A DNA stretch of 20,874 nt from UMGS1649 sp045534225. Lineage in GTDB: Bacteria > Bacillota > Clostridia > TANB77 > CAG-465. Of this stretch, positions 16,606-20,874 are shown piece by piece. The stretch's first letter is position 1. Each line of letters begins with the position of its first letter. A program made the position numbers and the translations under genes. The DNA lies in the NCBI GenBank assembly GCA_045534225.1, contig JAZSJJ010000015.1, positions 1 to 20,874 on the forward strand, given 5' to 3'. Below the pieces are notes generated by a model. That model ran no database searches. It had not been told where the DNA came from and worked only from the letters and a program-made list of their open reading frames with translations.

Positions 16606-17883
16606 ATGAAGAAAATATTAACAATATTATTGGTAGGAATGTTTGTGCTAACAACTTTTTGCAATAATGTTTATGCGAAGGGTTCGATAAAACCTTCTAC
16701 GACAAGCCTAACTATGGAAGAAGGGGGCTCTAAAACATTTAGTATATCTGCATCTAATGCAGCGGGAAGAGTAGATATTTCAACATCCAACTCTTCAGTT
16801 GCAACAGTTAGTGTAAAAAGTAAATGGTTAGATAATAATAGTGTTTCAGTAAAAGTAACAGGTAAGGCTGTAGGAACAGCTACAATAACAGTAAAATTAT
16901 CTGACGCTGCTACATTTGATGAAGAAGTATTAAATAAGACTTATAAGATAACTGTAAAGGTAACTGAACCTAAATCTAAAAACAACAATTTAAGTTCTAT
17001 TTCGGTTGATGGATACAAATTAGTTAAACAAAGCGATACATCATATACGTTAGATGTAGGTAATAGTGTTTCTAAAATAACAATCAAGGCTACTGCGGCT
17101 GATTCTAAGGCGTCTGTATCTGGAACTGGAGCAAAGACTCTTAAAGAAGGTAAAAACACATTTAACGTTGTTGTAACTGCTGAATCTGGAGCAAAGAAAA
17201 CATATGTAATAACTGTAAACAGAAAAGATGGATATTATTTAGAAGATCTAGTGGAGGCGCTAAAAACAAACGAACCAACAATTAAATTAAGAGATGGAGA
17301 TAAACTTACATCAGAACATTTAGATAAAATTAAAGCAAGCGGAAAAACGGTTGTGTTAAATGCATCAAATAAAGAGGGAGATTTTACATATTCTTGGAAT
17401 GTAGATGGAACTAAACTTTCTACTTATACAGAAACAGATACGGGAATAGTATTTGATTCGGAGTATAAAGAGGAAATTGGAAAGCTTTCTAACTATGCGG
17501 ATGGTAAATACATACATTTTGAGCAAGTAGGGGCTGGCTTAGCTGGAACTACATTAAAAATATATGTTGGAGATAAATACAAAGACGAACATATATTAAA
17601 TGTATACCTATATAATAAAGAAGCAAACACATTAACGTTAGTAACAAATGGTCTTTCGATTCTAAACGGAAATATTGAATTAGCCTTTAAGGATTATGGA
17701 GACTATATATTTACAAGAGCGACAGTAGAAAAAGAAACAAAAACAGAATCTCCAATAACTAGTTTATTAGGCGGAAATGGTGCTGCAGAAACTGGTATAG
17801 ATTTTAAGATGATTGCTATAGTAGAAGCTTGTGCAATAGTATTATTAATAATAGTAATTATTGCTAGAGGTAAGAAAAAATAA
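16606..17883 (+). CDS. Membrane-anchored surface protein with Ig-like and cadherin-like beta-sandwich domains
   Basis: This 425-residue protein has a clear signal peptide ending VYA (residue 24), then a bacterial Ig-like domain (about 27-124; NSSVATVS, VTGKAVGTATITVKL are typical BIG2 strands). A cadherin-like beta-sandwich domain follows (about 127-205; NNNLSSISVDGY to KKTYVITVNRKDG), then an uncharacterised module (about 206-385; GKYIHFEQVGAGLAGTTLKI, YGDYIFTRATV). A C-terminal membrane helix (about 399-420) and a RGKKK stop anchor end it. No LPxTG sortase signal is present, so anchoring is by the helix. GGAGGAAAA sits inside the end of the subtilase gene and only 3 bases separate the stop and start codons, so the two genes are almost certainly one operon and translationally coupled. 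I see no cohesin fold in it, yet the context makes it a candidate partner or tether for the upstream protein. Confidence 0.88.
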   Translation: MKKILTILLVGMFVLTTFCNNVYAKGSIKPSTTSLTMEEGGSKTFSISASNAAGRVDISTSNSSVATVSVKSKWLDNNSVSVKVTGKAVGTATITVKLSDAATFDEEVLNKTYKITVKVTEPKSKNNNLSSISVDGYKLVKQSDTSYTLDVGNSVSKITIKATAADSKASVSGTGAKTLKEGKNTFNVVVTAESGAKKTYVITVNRKDGYYLEDLVEALKTNEPTIKLRDGDKLTSEHLDKIKASGKTVVLNASNKEGDFTYSWNVDGTKLSTYTETDTGIVFDSEYKEEIGKLSNYADGKYIHFEQVGAGLAGTTLKIYVGDKYKDEHILNVYLYNKEANTLTLVTNGLSILNGNIELAFKDYGDYIFTRATVEKETKTESPITSLLGGNGAAETGIDFKMIAIVEACAIVLLIIVIIARGKKK

Positions 17884-17924
17884 TATAGCAGCTAAAATAT
17901 AATATGATAAAACAAAATATAATA

Positions 17925-17954
17925 CAAAAAACAGACTCGTGGGAGTCTGTTTTT
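17925..17954 (+). terminator. Bidirectional terminator between the surface operon and the glycosyltransferase gene
   Basis: ACAGACTC (17931-17938), GTGG loop, GAGTCTGT (17943-17950), T run after and seven A before, so it suits both convergent transcripts. Confidence 0.88.
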
Positions 17955-17984
17955 ATTGTTGGTGTTTTACTATTTTGCCTTTTG

Positions 17985-19457
17985 CTATTTTTTAGCCTTG
18001 GCATCTCTAGAAAGTTTAACGGCAGTTTTAACAACTTCGTAGCCACCATCATAAATTTTAATCTTGTTTGCTTTAATAATATTATCACACATAGCAATAA
18101 TATTAGTTCTTTCAGTAACAAGCATTTCAGCCATATTGGTTGCTTGCTCGAATGTTCTACATTCTATAGTGCCATCACCGATTTCAGCAGAACGAAGTGC
18201 TCCATATGCTTCATGAGCGCCAACTCTTCTAATAAGAAGTTTTGGAACAGGATAGAATGCAAGCTCGCTAGGTTTAGTTACCATTACATCACATTCACGC
18301 ATTAGAAGGTTTGTAGAATATACAGCGGCAAATATATCACTGTGTAAAAATACATGTAATCCTTTTAAGTCTTCATTAAGCGATGCTTGAGTTGCAAATT
18401 CAGCTGTTTTATCGAAATCGTCCGGGTGAAGTGTTATTGTGTCCATAAAATTAGGTATTTTTTTAGCTAACTTTTCTAACACGTCTTTGTGGTCGCCTAA
18501 ATTTAAGAATATTGTGGCTGTACCACCTTTGACTCTTGGAAGTAGGTGAGAGATAATCTTTTCTATCATTTCAAGACCAGCACCAGCTCCGCCGACAGGT
18601 ATTAAAAATCTTACAGGCTTTCTACTAATCATTCTTTCCATTCTTCTTTTGCAATCATGATTAATATTAGATACAATTTCATGATCTACATAGTGGCCGG
18701 CAAGAACAATATCTTTAGAAGGCATTGCTTTAGTTTTACCATCATACATTTCATTTAGAGTTTTATATCCTAAATATGATGATGGGGTTTGTACTGTGTG
18801 CACAGAACCTTCAGCAAGATGCAATGTCATAGGAAGGTTATCTGGGATAACATTAACGACACAGTTCATTCCTGCGTGTATTGCAGCTTGAGCAGGCCAA
18901 GAATGTGTAGCTATAAATGGCAAGTTCTTATCTAAGTCTTGATATGCTCTTGTCATAAGTTCGCTATTCTTTTGGTCTACTGCATTACGAGAAAGCTTCT
19001 TATACATATTCTTACTTCCTGGTTCCCAAAGAAGTTTATCAAAAAGAGGAATTCTTTGAGATAGCCTTGAACCTAATGAATAAAGCTCATTAAGATAAGA
19101 TATAACTTTGCCACCAGTTGTGTCTTCGAATGAGTTTAAGTCCAACCAATAAGGCGTAAATCCAAGTGAGTGAGCACACGATGCAATAGCAAGTGCTATT
19201 CTGTAATGCCCAAATCCCATACGAATATTGCCAATAATAACAGGTCTAGGACCAAGTTCAAGTGGTTTGTCCGAACGTACAAGGTTGTGTATTTTAAAGT
19301 ATTTAGCTACAATTGGATTTGGTATGGCTTTAAGATGATAGATTTGTTTTGTATCATCACCATATTTAAGTACAAAACGCCTTTTGCTATTTGCAGCGCG
19401 TCTGTAATCTGCTTTTTTTATTTCGTTTCCAAATATTTTTTTAGAACGGTCAATCAT
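17985..19457 (-). CDS. Glycosyltransferase-like protein, MGDG-synthase/MurG-like GT-B fold
   Basis: This 490-residue protein has no signal peptide or clear membrane helix and is probably cytoplasmic or peripheral. Its N-terminal half carries MGFGHYRIALAIA (G81-F-G-H84), matching the GxGH loop of MGDG synthase, MurG and diacylglycerol glucosyltransferases. This is followed by ATHSWPAQAA (183-192) and IPDNLPMTLH (204-213), which are in the place of the acceptor-side loop. The C-terminal half has PVGGAGAG (287-294), a G-rich nucleotide-sugar loop, then VMVTKPSELAFYPVPKLLIR (391-410) and HE (415-416), like the TKPGG...EA...P...E region that holds the donor in this fold. The exact substrate is not visible; lipid or cell-envelope glycosylation is the family expectation. 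The start is supported by TAAGGAGT upstream. It is monocistronic and divergent from rlmB. Its own promoter is only moderately clear. Confidence 0.72.
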   Translation of the reverse strand: MIDRSKKIFGNEIKKADYRRAANSKRRFVLKYGDDTKQIYHLKAIPNPIVAKYFKIHNLVRSDKPLELGPRPVIIGNIRMGFGHYRIALAIASCAHSLGFTPYWLDLNSFEDTTGGKVISYLNELYSLGSRLSQRIPLFDKLLWEPGSKNMYKKLSRNAVDQKNSELMTRAYQDLDKNLPFIATHSWPAQAAIHAGMNCVVNVIPDNLPMTLHLAEGSVHTVQTPSSYLGYKTLNEMYDGKTKAMPSKDIVLAGHYVDHEIVSNINHDCKRRMERMISRKPVRFLIPVGGAGAGLEMIEKIISHLLPRVKGGTATIFLNLGDHKDVLEKLAKKIPNFMDTITLHPDDFDKTAEFATQASLNEDLKGLHVFLHSDIFAAVYSTNLLMRECDVMVTKPSELAFYPVPKLLIRRVGAHEAYGALRSAEIGDGTIECRTFEQATNMAEMLVTERTNIIAMCDNIIKANKIKIYDGGYEVVKTAVKLSRDAKAKK

Positions 19458-19493
19458 ATTAGTTACTCCTTAATTTACTGATAATTTTCTTAT

Positions 19494-19522
19494 ATAATAT
19501 CATATGTAAATTTTTATTACAA
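19494..19522 (-). promoter_or_regulatory. Possible promoter of the glycosyltransferase-like gene
   Basis: On the minus strand, TTGTAA (19522-19517), 17 bases, TATTAT (19499-19494). The region is very AT-rich, so other pairings are possible. Confidence 0.4.
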
Positions 19523-19555
19523 TAACTTGTAAAGTTCTTTCGTAATATATATAAA

Positions 19556-19584
19556 TTGACATAAATCTTGACTAATTTTATATT
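19556..19584 (+). promoter_or_regulatory. Upstream promoter of rlmB
   Basis: Perfect TTGACA (19556-19561), 17 bases, TATATT (19579-19584). It overlaps the downstream promoter by 17 bases. Confidence 0.5.
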
Positions 19585-19596
19585 GTGATATACAAT
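19568..19596 (+). promoter_or_regulatory. Downstream promoter of rlmB
   Basis: TTGACT (19568-19573), 17 bases, TACAAT (19591-19596). The start would be near 19603, right before the GGAGGA ribosome binding site (about 19610-19615). Confidence 0.6.
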
Positions 19597-19618
19597 TAAT
19601 ATATTATTTGGAGGAATT

Positions 19619-20362
19619 ATGGGATTAATATATGGAGTAAATCCAGTAAAAGAAGCAATAGAAGCTGGAAAGACAATAAACAAATTATATGGCTCAAAAG
19701 GAAGCAAAGAAGTATATGAGCTATTAAAGCTTGCTAAATCTAAAGGAATAGTAACTGTAGAAGCAGATAAGATAAAACTAGATAAGATGATAACTACTGA
19801 AGGAGAGAAATTAAAGAATTCACAAGGTATAGTTGCTTCGGTTACGGACTATGAATATTATGAAATAGAAGATATATTAGAATATGCAAATAGCAAGAAT
19901 GAAAAACCGTTTGTACTTATATTAGATAAAATAGAAGATCCACATAATCTTGGTGCTATAATACGTAGTGCAGAGTGTATGGGTGTACATGGTATAGTAA
20001 TTCAAAAAAGAAATGCTTGTCAGATTACAGATGTAGTAGAAAAGACTGCTGCAGGTGCTGTTAATTATATGAGAGTTGCAAGAGTAACTAATATAACACG
20101 TGCAATTGAAGAATTAAAGGCTGCAGGGTTATGGATATATGGTTTAGATATGGAAGGTGCAACAACTATATATGAAACAGATTTAACTGGAGCAATAGGA
20201 ATAGTAGTTGGAAACGAAGGCGAAGGAATATCTAGACTAGTTAGAGAAAACTGTGATGGTATAATCAAGATACCTATGGTTGGTAAGACTGAATCTCTTA
20301 ACGCGTCAGTAAGTGCAGCTATAACTATATATGAAATAAAGAGACAAATGGATAAAAAGTAA
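19619..20362 (+). CDS. rlmB: 23S rRNA (guanosine-2'-O-)-methyltransferase, RlmB/TrmH family
   Basis: A SPOUT-fold methyltransferase that adds a 2'-O-methyl group to rRNA (RlmB at G2251 of 23S) using S-adenosylmethionine. The 247 residues match the RlmB length. An N-terminal substrate-binding domain begins LIYGVNPVKEAI. The three knot motifs follow: motif 1 ILDKIEDPHNLGAIIRSAE (Asn110, Arg116), motif 2 IVVGNEGEG (about 195-203), and motif 3 IPMVGKTESLNASVSAAI (218-235). These contain the key Asn, Arg, Glu and Ser residues. The N-terminal domain and HNLGAI favour RlmB over the shorter TrmL or TrmH types, but the target base cannot be proved from sequence alone. Start supported by GGAGGA 3 bases before the ATG. 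It lies ahead of the rRNA operon, a fitting but unlinked neighbour. Confidence 0.9.
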   Translation: MGLIYGVNPVKEAIEAGKTINKLYGSKGSKEVYELLKLAKSKGIVTVEADKIKLDKMITTEGEKLKNSQGIVASVTDYEYYEIEDILEYANSKNEKPFVLILDKIEDPHNLGAIIRSAECMGVHGIVIQKRNACQITDVVEKTAAGAVNYMRVARVTNITRAIEELKAAGLWIYGLDMEGATTIYETDLTGAIGIVVGNEGEGISRLVRENCDGIIKIPMVGKTESLNASVSAAITIYEIKRQMDKK

Positions 20363-20369
20363 CATATAT

Positions 20370-20409
20370 AATAAGGATGATTTTTAATACAAAAAACATC
20401 CTTATTTTT
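20370..20409 (+). terminator. Terminator of rlmB
   Basis: AATAAGGATG (20370-20379) pairs with CATCCTTATT (20397-20406); the 17-base interior can pair further through TTTTT and AAAAA. A T run follows. Confidence 0.8.
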
Positions 20410-20457
20410 ATATTAAAAAGGAAAATAAAATTTTGTAACATTTTTGTAATATTTTTG

Positions 20458-20486
20458 TTGACTTTTTTATGGTGAAGAGTTATAAT
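20458..20486 (+). promoter_or_regulatory. Strong orphan promoter with phased T-tracts
   Basis: TTGACT (20458-20463), 17 bases, perfect TATAAT (20481-20486). T-tracts start at 20431, 20441, 20452 and 20463, at steps of 10 to 11 bases, which should curve the DNA and boost the promoter. No gene follows it before a terminator at 20538. Confidence 0.7.
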
Positions 20487-20492
20487 AATAAT

Positions 20493-20574
20493 GGTGATGC
20501 TACTACAGCATTACATAACATATGATAAATAAGCAAATAACTACATATTAGAGCATAATGGTAGTTACTTTTTT
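20493..20574 (+). ncRNA. Candidate small RNA or attenuated leader of about 80 bases
   Basis: From the predicted start near 20493 to the T run ending at 20574 there is one short transcript unit. A small hairpin (ATGCT / AGCAT) lies near the 5' end and a terminator at the 3' end. No known family was recognised; it is not long enough for 6S RNA. Alternatively it is an upstream rRNA promoter that is mostly attenuated. Confidence 0.3.
20538..20574 (+). terminator. Terminator after the orphan promoter
   Basis: TAACTAC (20538-20544) pairs with GTAGTTA (20561-20567), 16-base loop, then C and six T. The long loop makes it weaker than the other terminators here. Confidence 0.5.
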
Positions 20575-20680
20575 ATTCTAAAATTGAATTGACTTATTTA
20601 CATAAAAATGTAATAAAAATCACTTTCGAAAATAGGTAAAAAAATAAAACGAAAAAAATGAAAAAAATCTGATTTTTTTG

Positions 20681-20709
20681 TTGACAAAACAATTTGCCTG
20701 TGTTAGAAT
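20681..20709 (+). promoter_or_regulatory. rRNA operon promoter with UP-like A-tracts
   Basis: Perfect TTGACA (20681-20686), 17 bases, TAGAAT (20704-20709). Upstream, A and T tracts (20638-20644, 20652-20658, 20661-20667, 20673-20679) form an UP-element-like stretch. No coding sequence lies between 20363 and here. Confidence 0.85.
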
Positions 20710-20714
20710 AAGTC

Positions 20715-20860
20715 TTGTCGCTAACAAGTGACAAAAGCACATTGAAAAATAAAGAGTAAAACAAGCCAAGTAAAGATGGGGTTATGGAAAACATAACAAC
20801 CACGTTAATTTTATTAAAACAAAGTAATTAAGAGATAGCTAACGTTATCTTGAGAGAATT
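20715..20860 (+). other. rRNA operon leader with hairpins and boxA-like motif
   Basis: TTGTCGCT (20715-20722) pairs with AGTGACAA (20727-20734), one G-U, placing a hairpin at the very 5' end of the transcript. GCACATTGAAAAATAAA (from 20737) is like the antitermination boxA of Bacillota rRNA leaders. GTTATG/CATAAC (20781-20786 with 20792-20797) forms a second hairpin. Processing stems cannot be judged without the other flank of 16S. Confidence 0.65.
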
Positions 20861-20874
20861 TAAGACAAGAGTTT
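20861..20874 (+). rRNA. rrs: 16S ribosomal RNA, 5' end only
   Basis: The window ends with AGAGTTT (20868-20874), the first bases of the universally conserved AGAGTTTGAT block near the 16S 5' end. Placing that block at position 8, as in E. coli, puts the mature end near 20861. The promoter and leader upstream support it; only 14 bases are inside the window. Confidence 0.75.

Noticed and set aside
16683..16980. Cohesin domain in the membrane-anchored protein next to the dockerin gene
   Set aside because: The strands (NSSVATVS, VTGKAVGTATITV) are those of a BIG2-type Ig-like domain and no cohesin signature is visible.
17904..18305. Plus-strand reading frame over the glycosyltransferase-like gene
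   Set aside because: It crosses the bidirectional terminator and lies antisense to a long gene with recognisable motifs.
20491..20532. A 13-codon ATG reading frame after the orphan promoter
   Set aside because: The ATG is at or before the predicted transcript start and no ribosome binding site precedes it.

Overview
The window looks like chromosomal DNA from a low-GC, Gram-positive, anaerobe-type bacterium, most likely an uncultured Clostridia lineage. The pointers are AT-rich sequence, sigma-A style promoters with 17-base spacers, strong GGAGG-type ribosome binding sites, a T-box leader before aspS, and surface proteins with BspA-type leucine-rich repeats, a Hint module and a dockerin. TGA is used as a stop. 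Taxonomy is an inference; nothing seen fixes it below class.

Left part (1-9400) is mostly housekeeping. It opens with the 3' end of an acidic protein of unknown function. Then come the RNase P RNA gene (rnpB) with its own promoter and terminator and a small membrane-anchored FN3-like protein. An aspartyl-tRNA T-box leader controls aspS, with gpsA close behind. A monocistronic ABC-exporter-like protein converges on a small uncharacterised minus-strand gene, and lepA follows.

Middle part (9424-17955) is a surface-protein cluster. The first gene encodes a pilin-like N-terminus, BspA-type repeats and a C-terminal Hint (hedgehog/intein-type) module. The second encodes a 1480-residue secreted subtilase with an eight-cysteine knot, BspA repeats, several Ig-like domains and a C-terminal dockerin. 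The third, only 3 bases behind, encodes a signal-peptide protein with Ig-like domains and a C-terminal membrane anchor. The first two genes are preceded by near-identical copies of a roughly 92-base terminator-promoter-RBS cassette, so that intergenic block has been duplicated. A working idea is a cell-surface assembly with an autoprocessing Hint protein, a docking protease and a membrane-held partner. Only the domain content is seen; the interaction is inferred.

Right part (17985-20874) holds a minus-strand glycosyltransferase-like gene (MGDG-synthase/MurG-like fold), a divergent rlmB-type rRNA methyltransferase gene with two overlapping promoters, a strong orphan promoter followed by a terminator about 80 bases later (possible small RNA), and then an rRNA operon promoter and leader. 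The window ends inside the first bases of 16S rRNA.

No transposase, CRISPR array, tRNA gene or attachment site was recognised.
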